NCBI GenBank assembly: GCA_963610315.1
Contig: CAVDMV010000024.1
Location: forward strand, 1 to 19,492
Direction of reading: 5' to 3'
DNA length: 19,492 nt
Source: UBA3210 sp963610315
GTDB taxonomy: Bacteria > Bacillota_I > Bacilli_A > RFN20 > CAG-449
Made by a program: the position numbers and the translations under genes. The notes under the pieces are model-generated. The model worked only from the letters and a program-made list of their open reading frames with translations. It was not told where the DNA came from and did no database searches. How positions within the stretch are numbered: the stretch's first letter is position 1; each line of letters starts with the position of its first letter. Positions 1 through 8,244 of the stretch are shown piece after piece.

Positions 1-2312
1 CAACCATTTTAACTGGATGTGCATCTACTTCAAGTAGTGCTTCATCATCTTCTTCTAGTGATGCTTCTTCTAGTTCATCAAGTGTAACTCCTAGTAGTTC
101 ATCTTCTTCGAGTTCATCAAGTTCTTCTAGTTCTAGTAGTTCATCTTCATCAAGCGTTAATACTAATGTTTTAATTGATCAAGCAGGATTAAAAGAAGTA
201 TTTACTAAAGCTACTAGCGCAGAAACTAAAGTAAAATCAGGTACTTTAGAAATAAACGAAAAAACTAATTTAGGTTCTAGCGTCACCACTTATACATATG
301 AATACGGCGATAAATATACTCATGTTAAGGCAGTAAATAACTATGCAACAACTGATTCATATTATGGTTATGATGCTTCTAATAAAGCATATGGCATTCA
401 AGTAGAAGACGGAGCCAGTTCTTCTATCGATGTTAAAGATACCGGCGTATTTGATGGCCCTACATTTAAAGATTATGTCGGTAATACAATCTATGGTATG
501 AAAGGTTTATTAGCTAAGTTCTCTGCCATGGTTGAAGCAAATGAAAATCATGATTTTGATGGATGGTATGATTCAGCGTCTAATCCAACAAAATACACTT
601 TCACAATTGGTACTTTAGTTAAAGGCGGTTATAATATTACATTAGACGTATATGATGTAACATTTGAAATAAGCGAAGAAAGCGTTGTTTCATTAAAAGT
701 AACTTATAATAGATATACTGGTAATTCATTAACATATAATGAAAGTGCCGAAAGATATTATTATGATAGCAAAAAATCAACAAAGAATATCACTTATGAA
801 TTCACTCAAACTTTAGGAACTAGAGAAGCAGTAAATCCATATGCATATGAAAATTTCTTATTTACTTCTTTTGATTTAGCTGATGCAACAACTAAAAAAC
901 CTATCGCTAACGAATCAACTGTCAAGGTAACTAAGAATGTTCCATATAAAATTTCTATTACAAATGCACTTCCAGAAAGCGCGAGCGCGACTGTCGATAC
1001 TCCAGTTATTTCATTTGGTGAAGGAGTAACAAGTGAATCAATTTATGGTACTTTCTATAACAATACAATTTCAATTGAAGGTTTCGTAGAAGGAACTTAT
1101 ACTTGTACAATTAAAACTACAAATGTAACTAAAACATTAACTATTGTTGTTTCTTCATCTTCTAGTAGTGATGATGATGGTGATACAGATCTAACTTTAG
1201 ATGAAGCAGTCACTAAGACATTTACAAATTCTGATGTTGGTGATTTAACATTTACTCCTGGTTTTACTAATGCTGCAGGTACTGCAACTATTTCCGGTCA
1301 AGAAGGAACTTATTCTTACGATGAAGAAACTAAAACATTCATAGTTACTATTGGTGAATATGATTATACATTCACTATTTCTGGTCAAACTTTAGTTAGT
1401 GATTATGGAACTTTCACAATTAAAGATTCAGGTTCATCCGATAGTGACGATGATGGAGGTGATACTTCCACATTAACTTTAGCAAAAATCACCGCAACAG
1501 GTGCTGAATTAGATGATGGTTGGGGTACTACATTAGCGTTTACTCCAAATGATGCTGCTTATCCAGAAGATGGAACATTATTAGTAAATGGATCTATAAC
1601 TTTTAATTATAGTTATAGAGATGACGATAAGACTTTTGTAGTAATGGATTCAGCATATGACCCAGTCTGTATTTTAAAAATTACTGGTAATTCATTAACA
1701 TTAGAAGAATATAAGAATGATGAATATTCAGGAACATTTGATGGTCCATTTACATTAACAGGTTCATCCGATAGTGATGGTGACGACGATGATGATGGAG
1801 GAGAAACAACATCTTTAACCTATGAACAAGTTGTTTCAAGCACATTTGTTGGATCATTTAGTAGCCAAACATTAACATTTGATGATGAAGCAAAAGTTGC
1901 AACATTAAGCCAATATGGAACATATACTTATACATACGATGAAGCAACTAAAATCTTCACTTTAACAAGCGTTGAATATGGTGATGAATTAACAATTACA
2001 ATTAATGGTTCTTCTTTAGTTATTGAAGGCGAACAATATACTATCTCTACAGTAGTTCCTGATATGACATTAGAAGAAGCATTAAGCCATTCTTATGTTG
2101 AATCATCACAAGGAATTAGTTTAACATTTACTCCGGGAGCAACAAATGTAGAAGGAACTGCTACACTTGTTGGCTTTGGTGAAGGTTCATATGTCTATGA
2201 TGGAACAACAAAAACATTTACAGTTGATTTAGGTGATTTTGGTACATTCACTTTTACAATTTCAGGTAATACTTTAACTAGTGACTCCGGCACTTTCCAA
2301 ATTGCTGAATAA
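1..2312 (+). CDS. Repeat-containing surface lipoprotein, 5' end outside window
   Basis: The frame is open from base 3, far upstream of the first internal ATG at 498, so the gene begins left of the window; 769 residues are visible. It opens with the end of a lipoprotein signal, T-I-L-T-G-C, whose Cys codon (18-20) would be lipidated, anchoring the protein outside the membrane. A Ser-rich stalk follows to about base 155, including a run of about 21 Ser. A domain I do not recognise spans roughly 156-1150. Four beta-rich repeats of about 80-95 residues follow (1191-1427, 1473-1763, 1815-2051, 2064-2309); the first three are separated by Ser/Asp/Gly-rich linkers. The repeats share LTLxEA at the start, then TFTPG, GTYxYD, TKTFTV and TFTISGxTL. 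There is no LPXTG motif and no catalytic signature, so function is unknown; an adhesin or binding role is only a guess. Confidence 0.85.
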   Translation, partial: TILTGCASTSSSASSSSSSDASSSSSSVTPSSSSSSSSSSSSSSSSSSSSSVNTNVLIDQAGLKEVFTKATSAETKVKSGTLEINEKTNLGSSVTTYTYEYGDKYTHVKAVNNYATTDSYYGYDASNKAYGIQVEDGASSSIDVKDTGVFDGPTFKDYVGNTIYGMKGLLAKFSAMVEANENHDFDGWYDSASNPTKYTFTIGTLVKGGYNITLDVYDVTFEISEESVVSLKVTYNRYTGNSLTYNESAERYYYDSKKSTKNITYEFTQTLGTREAVNPYAYENFLFTSFDLADATTKKPIANESTVKVTKNVPYKISITNALPESASATVDTPVISFGEGVTSESIYGTFYNNTISIEGFVEGTYTCTIKTTNVTKTLTIVVSSSSSSDDDGDTDLTLDEAVTKTFTNSDVGDLTFTPGFTNAAGTATISGQEGTYSYDEETKTFIVTIGEYDYTFTISGQTLVSDYGTFTIKDSGSSDSDDDGGDTSTLTLAKITATGAELDDGWGTTLAFTPNDAAYPEDGTLLVNGSITFNYSYRDDDKTFVVMDSAYDPVCILKITGNSLTLEEYKNDEYSGTFDGPFTLTGSSDSDGDDDDDGGETTSLTYEQVVSSTFVGSFSSQTLTFDDEAKVATLSQYGTYTYTYDEATKIFTLTSVEYGDELTITINGSSLVIEGEQYTISTVVPDMTLEEALSHSYVESSQGISLTFTPGATNVEGTATLVGFGEGSYVYDGTTKTFTVDLGDFGTFTFTISGNTLTSDSGTFQIAE
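18..155 (+). repeat. Poly-serine codon tract (stalk)
   Basis: Directly after the lipidated Cys, nearly every codon is Ser (TCA, TCT, AGT mixed), ending in about 21 consecutive Ser. Codons are mixed rather than one pure triplet, which lowers but does not remove the chance of slippage. Such tracts usually act as flexible cell-surface spacers. Confidence 0.8.
1191..2309 (+). repeat. Four tandem ~80-95 aa protein repeats
   Basis: Units start at 1191, 1473, 1815 and 2064. Units 1 and 4 are the most alike (TFTPG-TN--GTAT, TKTF-V, TFTISG-TL-SD-GTF-I). Unit 2 is the most diverged. Acidic linkers rich in Ser, Asp and Gly separate units 1-2 and 2-3, while 3 and 4 are joined by VVPD. Similarity is at protein level; the DNA has drifted, so this is not a recent duplication. 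Confidence 0.8.
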
Positions 2313-2322
2313 TATATAGTTT

Positions 2323-2357
2323 AAAAGGTTAACGTTTTGAAACGTTAACCTTTTTAT
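2323..2357 (+). terminator. Bidirectional intrinsic terminator
   Basis: A 15-bp perfect inverted repeat, 2323-2337 and 2340-2354, encloses a 2-nt spacer (the loop would open to about 4 nt) and runs into T2351-T2355. It lies between the stop of the lipoprotein and the stop of the facing HAD gene. A-tract and T-tract flank it on both sides, so it can end transcripts from both directions. Confidence 0.9.
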
Positions 2358-3154
2358 TATAATTTAAATATTTCTTTTAATTTAAGTCCTACTCCATCTT
2401 CTTCATTACTAGAACACATTGTAAAACTGTTTCTTAATTTACTTGAAGGAGAATTACTCATTACGTAACCGTTTTTAGCTTCCATAAGTAAAGGATAATC
2501 ATTATCATTATCACCAAAAGCATAAATGTCTTCTTTTTTAATATTTAAGTAAGATGATAAGAAATTTAACGCAACTCCTTTATTTGCTTCTTTAGAAACA
2601 ATTTCTAAGAAACAGTCATGTGATCTTAATACGTTATATTCTTTATTAAAAAGGGATGTAATCTGTTCTTGTACCTTATCAATGTTTTCTTTACTATCCG
2701 CGAATATTAATTTAATATATTCTTCATCAACTTCCTTAAAATCAGAAATCTTGATATAAGGTTTAATAATATTTTGTTCTAAAAGTGTACCAACTGTATT
2801 TCTACCATCAAAAACAAAATTACCTTCTTCATCATAACACAAAAAGCCAATATTAAGCGAAGAACTAACTTTGTAAGCTTCTCTAACTAAGCTACCAGGA
2901 ATAGTCTTTTTAAAGATTATTTTTCCATCAAAATTAGAGACGACTACGCTGCCATTATAGGTGATAGAATAATTAGATTTATCGTTAATACCTAGTTGAT
3001 CTATAAATCTTTTTATTCCTGAATAAGGGCGACCTGAAGCGATAACAAATTTATTATCATTTTTAATTTTTTTAATAGTTTCTTCATTGAATGAACTTAT
3101 CTCATGATTATTATTAAGAAGAGTTCCATCCATATCACATGCGATTAATTTCAT
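2357..3154 (-). CDS. Cof-type HAD-superfamily phosphatase
   Basis: A 265-residue HAD hydrolase of the Cof/YidA type, a cytoplasmic Mg-dependent phosphatase acting on small phosphorylated metabolites. Motif I is D7-M-D9-G-T with the nucleophile D7; motif II is S40 in VIASGRPY; motif III is K192 in NKGVAL; motif IV is GDNDND with D215 and D219. Length and the C2-type cap between motifs II and III fit the family. It is last in the fumarase/malic enzyme operon, and its ATG lies 1 nt after the malic enzyme stop, with no close SD, so translation is probably coupled. Substrate cannot be told from sequence; family members are promiscuous. Confidence 0.92.
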   Translation of the reverse strand: MKLIACDMDGTLLNNNHEISSFNEETIKKIKNDNKFVIASGRPYSGIKRFIDQLGINDKSNYSITYNGSVVVSNFDGKIIFKKTIPGSLVREAYKVSSSLNIGFLCYDEEGNFVFDGRNTVGTLLEQNIIKPYIKISDFKEVDEEYIKLIFADSKENIDKVQEQITSLFNKEYNVLRSHDCFLEIVSKEANKGVALNFLSSYLNIKKEDIYAFGDNDNDYPLLMEAKNGYVMSNSPSSKLRNSFTMCSSNEEDGVGLKLKEIFKL

Positions 3155-3155
3155 A

Positions 3156-4340
3156 TTAAATTCTAGCCACTCCTGTTTCTTCCGCGGCTTTTATAACTTC
3201 TTTAGCTACTTCACTAACTACTCGTTTATCAAATGGACTTGGAATAATATAATCAGGACGTAATTCCTCGTCTTTAATTAAATAAGCAATAGCTTTACTT
3301 GCCGCGAGTTTCATTTCTTCATTAATGCATTTAGCACGACAATCTAACGCTCCTCTAAAGATACCTGGGAAAGCTAAAATATTATTAATTTGGTTAGGAT
3401 AATCACTTCTACCAGAGCCAACAATATAAGCTCCTGCTTCTTTTGCATCATTATAATTAATTTCTGGATTTGGATTAGCCATTGCAAAGACTATTGGATC
3501 TTTCCCCATATGTCTAACATCATCTTTAGAAACTAAATTAGGTGCGCTTAAACCAATAAAAGCGTCGGCTCCAACTAAAAGTTCAGATAAAGTAGATTCA
3601 CCTCTACTAGGAGAAGAATAAATTCCTTCATCTAATTGTTCTTTAATTAAGAAATCATAGCTATCATATTTTTCTTTTGTAATAACTCCAGTGATGTTAT
3701 AAGCGTTAATTTCTCCGACTCCAATCTTTTTAAGCATTCTAGCTACCATACTACCAGCCGCGCCGGTACCTGACATAACTACTCTCATCTTAGAAAGATC
3801 TCTTTTAGTTAAACGAGCGATATTAATAAAGGCTGCCGCGACTACAATAGAAGTACCATGTTGATCATCATGGAATACTGGTATATCCATTTCTTTAATT
3901 AATCTTCTTTCGATAGTGACACATCTAGGAGCTGAAATATCTTCTAAATTAATCGCTCCTAAACTTGGTTCAAGAATCTTACAAGTTCTAATAATTTCTT
4001 CAACATCTTGTGTTTTTAAGCATAATGGAAATGAATCAATGCCTGCAAGTTCTTTTAATAAAATTGATTTTCCTTCCATGACAGGTAGACCAGCATAAGG
4101 ACCAATATTACCTAAACCTAATACAGCAGATCCATCTGTAATAACCGCGACTAAATTACCTTTAGAAGTATATTTATAGACGTTATTAACATCTTTTTCA
4201 ATTTCTTTACATGCGTAACTTACTCCTGGAGTATAAGCTAAAGATAAATCATGAGCGTTTTCAATTTTTACTTTAGAATAAGTACCAAATTTACCTTTCT
4301 TCTCTTCATGTAATTTTAATGATTCTTCTTTTATATCCAT
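3156..4340 (-). CDS. NAD(P)-dependent malic enzyme (oxaloacetate-decarboxylating)
   Basis: 394 residues, the short bacterial form without a phosphotransacetylase tail. It oxidatively decarboxylates malate to pyruvate and CO2, making NAD(P)H in the cytosol. Visible motifs: catalytic Tyr36 in LAYTPGV, Lys91 in MEGKSILLK, metal ligands E133-D134 in LEDI and D158 in FHDDQHGT, a Rossmann GTGAAG at 191-196, and the ANPNPEI segment. The SD AGAGGA sits about 5 nt before ATG. It lies 12 nt after the fumarase beta gene, so product passes from fumarase to this enzyme. NAD versus NADP preference is not decided here. Confidence 0.95.
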   Translation of the reverse strand: MDIKEESLKLHEEKKGKFGTYSKVKIENAHDLSLAYTPGVSYACKEIEKDVNNVYKYTSKGNLVAVITDGSAVLGLGNIGPYAGLPVMEGKSILLKELAGIDSFPLCLKTQDVEEIIRTCKILEPSLGAINLEDISAPRCVTIERRLIKEMDIPVFHDDQHGTSIVVAAAFINIARLTKRDLSKMRVVMSGTGAAGSMVARMLKKIGVGEINAYNITGVITKEKYDSYDFLIKEQLDEGIYSSPSRGESTLSELLVGADAFIGLSAPNLVSKDDVRHMGKDPIVFAMANPNPEINYNDAKEAGAYIVGSGRSDYPNQINNILAFPGIFRGALDCRAKCINEEMKLAASKAIAYLIKDEELRPDYIIPSPFDKRVVSEVAKEVIKAAEETGVARI

Positions 4341-4352
4341 ATATTCCTCTTT

Positions 4353-4871
4353 CTATTCAAATAGATAATTGCCGTTATAATCTAACGCAACTATCATTTT
4401 AAAATTTTCTACTTTTAAATTTTTAATTGATTCAGGACCTAAATCAAAGAAAGCTAATTCAACGTATTCTTTTACGCTTTGAGCGATGAGGGCTCCACAT
4501 CCCCCAGTCACAACAAAATACATAATATGATTCTTTCTATAGATATCAATACATTTTTTATCTCTAGGACCTTTACCAATCGTTCCTTTTACGCCTAAAG
4601 ACGCCATTAAGGAAGCATAAGCGTCCATTCTAGAAGAAGTAGTTGGACCAATGGAGCCAACTATTTTCCCAGGTGGAGTCGGAGTAGGACCCGCATAATA
4701 AATAAAGGCGTTATTTAAATTAACTGGAAGTTCTTTATTTTCTAAAAATAATTTATTTATTCGCGCGTGCGCCGCATCGCGCGCGGTAAAAACTTCTCCA
4801 GAAAAAGTGACAACATCGCCTACTTTTAAAGATTTTAATTTTTCTACATCTTCAGGATAATTTATATTCAT
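4353..4871 (-). CDS. Class I fumarate hydratase, beta subunit (TtdB/FumA C-terminal type)
   Basis: 172 residues, the separate beta chain corresponding to the C-terminal domain of single-chain class I fumarases. Family motifs are ARDAAHAR near residue 30, YYAGPTP near 58, a GPTTSSRMD segment near 76 and KGPRD near 100. It pairs with the alpha chain to hydrate fumarate reversibly to malate; the related L-tartrate dehydratase has the same fold. ATG overlaps the alpha stop as ATGA, with AAGGAG 8 nt upstream inside the alpha gene, so the subunits are translationally coupled. The malic enzyme context favours fumarate over tartrate. The DNA for the ARDAAHAR motif is locally rich in GCG/CGC codons. 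Confidence 0.93.
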   Translation of the reverse strand: MNINYPEDVEKLKSLKVGDVVTFSGEVFTARDAAHARINKLFLENKELPVNLNNAFIYYAGPTPTPPGKIVGSIGPTTSSRMDAYASLMASLGVKGTIGKGPRDKKCIDIYRKNHIMYFVVTGGCGALIAQSVKEYVELAFFDLGPESIKNLKVENFKMIVALDYNGNYLFE

Positions 4872-5704
4872 AGAACAATCTCCTTATGACGAGCAACATG
4901 ACATTGTAAATTGACGCATACTGGTAAAGAAGCAATGTGACAAGGAAAAAGATTTACCTTAACTGCAAGCGCAGTAGTTTTACCTTTTAAACCCATTGGA
5001 CCAATATTTAAAGCATTAATTTCTTCTAGTAATACTTTTTCTAGTTTACGCGCACTTTCATTTTCACTTTCATCTTCTAAAGGTCGTAATAACGCTTCTT
5101 TTGCAATACACGCACATTTATCTAATGTTCCTCCAATTCCCACTCCAACAATTAGAGGTGGGCACGCTCTTCCTCCCGCGAGAGAGACAGTTTCAAGAAC
5201 AAAATCTTTTATACCTTGTTCTCCTTCACTAGGACTAAGCATTTTTAAACGTGACATATTTTCACTTCCTGCCCCTTTAGGACAGATTTTAATTTTTAAA
5301 GTATCTCCAACACACGTTTTCACATGAACAATCGGAGGTAAATTATCAAGAGTATTAATTCTGTCTAATGGATTATTAAGCGTTGATTTTCTTAGATAAC
5401 CTTCTTTATAAGCTAGTCTAACTCCTTCATTAAGTGCATAATTTAAATCACCATTAATATAAACTTCATTACCAAGTTCAACAAACATCACAACAATTCC
5501 TGTATCTTGACAAATTGGTAGATGAATTTTCTTCGCGAGAACATCATTTTCAATGATTTGATCTAAGATTTCTTTACCTAAGCCATCTTCATTCTCTTTA
5601 GCTTTCTTTAAATAATTTAATAAAGTATCAGCAACATTAATACAAGCATCAATAAGAGCCTCTTTTACTTTAACAATAATATCTTCAATTCTAATTTCTT
5701 TCAT
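4868..5704 (-). CDS. Class I fumarate hydratase, alpha subunit (TtdA/FumA N-terminal type)
   Basis: 278 residues, the iron-sulfur chain of a two-subunit class I fumarase. Likely 4Fe-4S ligands are C65 (PICQDTG), C181 (GGRACPP) and C268 (NLQCHVARH). The spacing of C181 to C268 fits my recollection of TtdA; C255 and C263 lie nearby as alternatives. The SPSEG and GIGGT segments are also typical. These enzymes are oxygen-sensitive, which fits an anaerobe. The gene starts 4 nt after the membrane-protein stop, with a weak SD (AAAGAG). It ends in TGA overlapping the beta ATG, one of the window's clear TGA stops. Confidence 0.93.
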   Translation of the reverse strand: MKEIRIEDIIVKVKEALIDACINVADTLLNYLKKAKENEDGLGKEILDQIIENDVLAKKIHLPICQDTGIVVMFVELGNEVYINGDLNYALNEGVRLAYKEGYLRKSTLNNPLDRINTLDNLPPIVHVKTCVGDTLKIKICPKGAGSENMSRLKMLSPSEGEQGIKDFVLETVSLAGGRACPPLIVGVGIGGTLDKCACIAKEALLRPLEDESENESARKLEKVLLEEINALNIGPMGLKGKTTALAVKVNLFPCHIASLPVCVNLQCHVARHKEIVL

Positions 5705-5708
5705 ATAA

Positions 5709-6758
5709 TTACTCTTTCACAAAATAATCTATCATACATCCAGTTACATAAAGTAATTGAATGATAAATGAACAAATAAATCCAAAGACACCAATATGAT
5801 TATTACCCATTGAATAAGAGATGATGTCAATGACGATAATGATAAATAAGAAAATTGAATAGAACGTAGAAAATTTAGCTACTCTAGTTTTCTTATCTAA
5901 ATATTTATGTACTCCAGAAATTCCAGCGAGAAGATTAATACTAACAACGATAATATAAGCGATAATTAATGCAATTATATGACTTGCATAAACTTCATCT
6001 CCCTTAACATAAACACTTAATTCAGAGATAAATGTATATGTAGTATAGAAAATTAAGAAAATAAAACCAATGGATGAACCTAATAAACTAACTTTCGCGA
6101 ATCTTTTAATTTTAGTTTCATTGATAAGATCTTTGAAGATTGATTTAGATTCTTCTTTAATTAGTTGTTTCTCACTTCTTTTTTCAATAACTTCAATTTC
6201 ACTAACTCTATTTTTCATTTGAAATGAATATTTATATTCTTTTGGTCTTTCTAAAAATAATAAAGTTGTCGCTTCCCAAATAAAAACCCAAGCAATAATA
6301 TCTACTACTTCTGTTCCTACATCTTTTTGTAATTCATTTTCTAATACACCAGTTGATTTTAATACCGTTAATAAGAAGATAAGCGTAATACCAACTAAAA
6401 TTAATAATGCAGCAGAAAGTTGTCTTTTTTGTTTTACTCCACGAGCAAAATATAACGATAATTCAATAGAATCATTAAAAGATTCAACTAATTTTTTAGC
6501 TTCTTCTTTAGTTATATCATCTACTTCAAAGATAATTTTAACTTTATAATTTAATGGAATATTATCAATTGAATTAGAAATCTTTTCTGTTACCTCTGAA
6601 GAAAATAAATTATTCTTTTCTTTTGGTGAATAATTATCGTAAAGTTCACTTACATTATTAAAATCATAATAAAGATATAAAACCTTACCTTCTTCATCCA
6701 TATCATAATATTTTTTAATTAATTCATTTTTACGATCGTTATCATTTGTTTTCTTCAT
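5709..6758 (-). CDS. Six-TM membrane protein of unknown function
   Basis: I do not recognise this family. From the ATG at 6758 it has 349 residues: a charged cytoplasmic-looking N-domain of about 110 residues, two TM segments (about 115-135 and 150-170), a basic/acidic linker of about 50 residues, then four more TM segments to the C-terminus. The frame extends to an ATG at 6773, but that start has no SD and lies at about the predicted transcription start. The 6758 ATG has AAGAGG at 6765-6770, 6 nt away, so it is preferred. It is first in the fumarase/malic enzyme operon, 4 nt before the alpha gene. A link to C4-acid metabolism is suggested only by position, and it does not look like a standard dicarboxylate carrier. 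Confidence 0.75.
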   Translation of the reverse strand: MKKTNDNDRKNELIKKYYDMDEEGKVLYLYYDFNNVSELYDNYSPKEKNNLFSSEVTEKISNSIDNIPLNYKVKIIFEVDDITKEEAKKLVESFNDSIELSLYFARGVKQKRQLSAALLILVGITLIFLLTVLKSTGVLENELQKDVGTEVVDIIAWVFIWEATTLLFLERPKEYKYSFQMKNRVSEIEVIEKRSEKQLIKEESKSIFKDLINETKIKRFAKVSLLGSSIGFIFLIFYTTYTFISELSVYVKGDEVYASHIIALIIAYIIVVSINLLAGISGVHKYLDKKTRVAKFSTFYSIFLFIIIVIDIISYSMGNNHIGVFGFICSFIIQLLYVTGCMIDYFVKE

Positions 6759-6777
6759 ACATAACCTCTTCATTTAT

Positions 6778-6806
6778 ATTATAAATAAAATATGTCTTAA
6801 CTTATA
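6778..6806 (-). promoter_or_regulatory. Probable promoter of membrane protein-fumarase operon
   Basis: A perfect -10 TATAAT lies at 6783-6778 on the minus strand, 19 nt before the preferred ATG at 6758. The -35 is poor (TATAAG at a 17-nt spacing). The implied transcript start near 6771 leaves a very short leader with the SD close to its 5' end. Confidence 0.5.
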
Positions 6807-6847
6807 GTTTTAGTTTTATAAATTATAAATATTTTTATAACAAAGAA

Positions 6848-6866
6848 AAAGAGGCCTAAGCCTCTT
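6848..6866 (-). terminator. Intrinsic terminator of phn operon, overlapping the stop codon
   Basis: Stem AAGAGGC/GCCTCTT (6849-6855 with 6860-6866) has a 4-nt loop and is followed on the minus strand by a T-run broken by one C. The TAG stop of the kinase gene (6856-6858) lies inside the loop, so the coding region runs into the terminator. Confidence 0.8.
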
Positions 6867-7350
6867 CAGGAATATATATTCTAGTTATTTTAAAGACCTT
6901 TTTAACTTCTTCACTAGGTTCTTCATATTGATCGACCATTTTAAATATTACGTCTTCTGGAACCCATTTGTCTTTAATTCTCTTTTTATTATTCGCTAAA
7001 TTAAAGTTAATATCTTTTGTGATGAACATGACTAATTCATATTCATCAAATTTTCTTAAATGATTATAATAATGCATTCTTCTTTTATTATCTAAAAAGG
7101 TTGAATCCATAATCATAATAAAGTCATCTTTGCCTTGAGAAATTAATTCATCATATTTTTTATTCGCATCATCTATCATCGTATTATAGATATCATACAT
7201 GTCTTTAGGAAAATATAAATATGTCCCAAACATCTTACGTCTAGTTTCATCAGAATCAAAATGATAACAATTATCTTTGTTATAGTTATTCTTAATGTAA
7301 GTTGATTTTCCACTTCCAGGAAGACCAGCAAGAACGATTAATTTTTTCAT
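6856..7350 (-). CDS. Small P-loop kinase/ATPase (AAA_33-like)
   Basis: 164 residues with Walker A GLPGSGKST at about 9-17, a following FDSDETRRKMFG segment near 31, MIMDSTFLDNKRR near 81-93, and a C-terminal WVPEDVIFKMVDQYEEP segment. This layout fits the AAA_33 group of small nucleotide or polynucleotide kinases. It is last in the phn transporter operon, 2 nt after the second phnE, with only a weak SD. A different P-loop enzyme, PhnN, phosphorylates ribose 1,5-bisphosphate in C-P lyase pathways; this protein is not clearly PhnN, but a kinase acting on the imported compound is a reasonable idea. The substrate is unknown. Confidence 0.8.
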   Translation of the reverse strand: MKKLIVLAGLPGSGKSTYIKNNYNKDNCYHFDSDETRRKMFGTYLYFPKDMYDIYNTMIDDANKKYDELISQGKDDFIMIMDSTFLDNKRRMHYYNHLRKFDEYELVMFITKDINFNLANNKKRIKDKWVPEDVIFKMVDQYEEPSEEVKKVFKITRIYIPEEA

Positions 7351-7352
7351 AA

Positions 7353-8243
7353 TTAGATTAACTTCTTTCTTAATTTAGAAGAAACTAAATCAACTAAAAT
7401 AACTAAGATGATAACTCCATATAAGACTGCCGCGAGTTGAGGCCAGTGTGAATTAGATGAGTGAACAGATATTGAATAACCTACTCCACCGGCACCAACT
7501 AAGCCAAGTAAAGAAGCAGTTCTAATATTTAAATCAAAACGATATAAGATAACGTTAAGGAAGTTAGGTGCAACTTGAGGAACAACACCAAGTTTAATAC
7601 GCGCTAAGGAAGAAGCTCCGCAGGCATTGAGGGCTTCTAATGGTCCTTCTTCAATAACATCAAGTTGTTCAGAATACATTTTACCAATCATTCCTATGGA
7701 ATGAATAGATAAAACCATCACACCAGTAAATGAGCCAAAACCAAATACTTTAATAAAGATAAAGCCCATTAGAATTTCTGGGAAAGTACGAATTAAAATA
7801 AGTAACATTTCTGAGATAATAGCATATCGACCTACCATTCTTCTTGAACCTAAAAAACCAAATGGAATAGATAGAATAGAAGCGAAAGTTGTACCAATAA
7901 AAGCAATCGCGAAAGTTTGTAAAACTTCATAGATAACTGATTTATTAAAAGTAAATGAACCATAACCAAAGAAATATGACCAGTCAGGATTAATAAAACC
8001 TTCAAGCATTTTATTAAATTTAGTCCAGTTAGGTGAACGGAAATTATCAAAGAATCCAATATCTAAGGAGAACCATAATAATACTCCAATTAAAATACCA
8101 AAGAAGACAAGATTATAAATCCATTTCTTAGGACGAGCTTTGTAAGCTTCATCAACTGTCGCGAAATGTTTTTCAACGCGATAAAAAATCTTTTTATATT
8201 TAGGAAGTGCGTCATATTCTTTTTGAGAAATAATTTTAAACAT
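7353..8243 (-). CDS. phnE: Phosphonate-type ABC transporter permease PhnE (second copy)
   Basis: 296 residues. A soluble N-terminal part of about 42 residues is followed by about six TM segments. The EAA loop that contacts the ATPase is visible as EALNACGASSLARIKLGVVP near 203-222, and the C-terminal LLGLVGAGGVGY is typical of PhnE. With the other permease it should form a heterodimeric channel. It starts 1 nt after the first phnE stop, with SD AAGGTG 7 nt away. The substrate could be phosphonate, phosphite, phosphate or an organic phosphate ester; no C-P lyase genes are in the window. Confidence 0.93.
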   Translation of the reverse strand: MFKIISQKEYDALPKYKKIFYRVEKHFATVDEAYKARPKKWIYNLVFFGILIGVLLWFSLDIGFFDNFRSPNWTKFNKMLEGFINPDWSYFFGYGSFTFNKSVIYEVLQTFAIAFIGTTFASILSIPFGFLGSRRMVGRYAIISEMLLILIRTFPEILMGFIFIKVFGFGSFTGVMVLSIHSIGMIGKMYSEQLDVIEEGPLEALNACGASSLARIKLGVVPQVAPNFLNVILYRFDLNIRTASLLGLVGAGGVGYSISVHSSNSHWPQLAAVLYGVIILVILVDLVSSKLRKKLI

Positions 8244-8244
8244 A

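Noticed and set aside
3916..4098. 60-residue plus-strand frame opposite the malic enzyme gene
   Set aside because: No SD, no recognisable motifs, and fully antisense to a well-conserved gene.
4745..4790. G+C-rich CGCG island suggesting transferred DNA
   Set aside because: It lies in the conserved ARDAAHAR motif of the fumarase beta gene and is explained by Ala/Arg codon choice.
7850..8059. 69-residue minus-strand frame inside phnE
   Set aside because: Hydrophobic out-of-frame reading of the permease.
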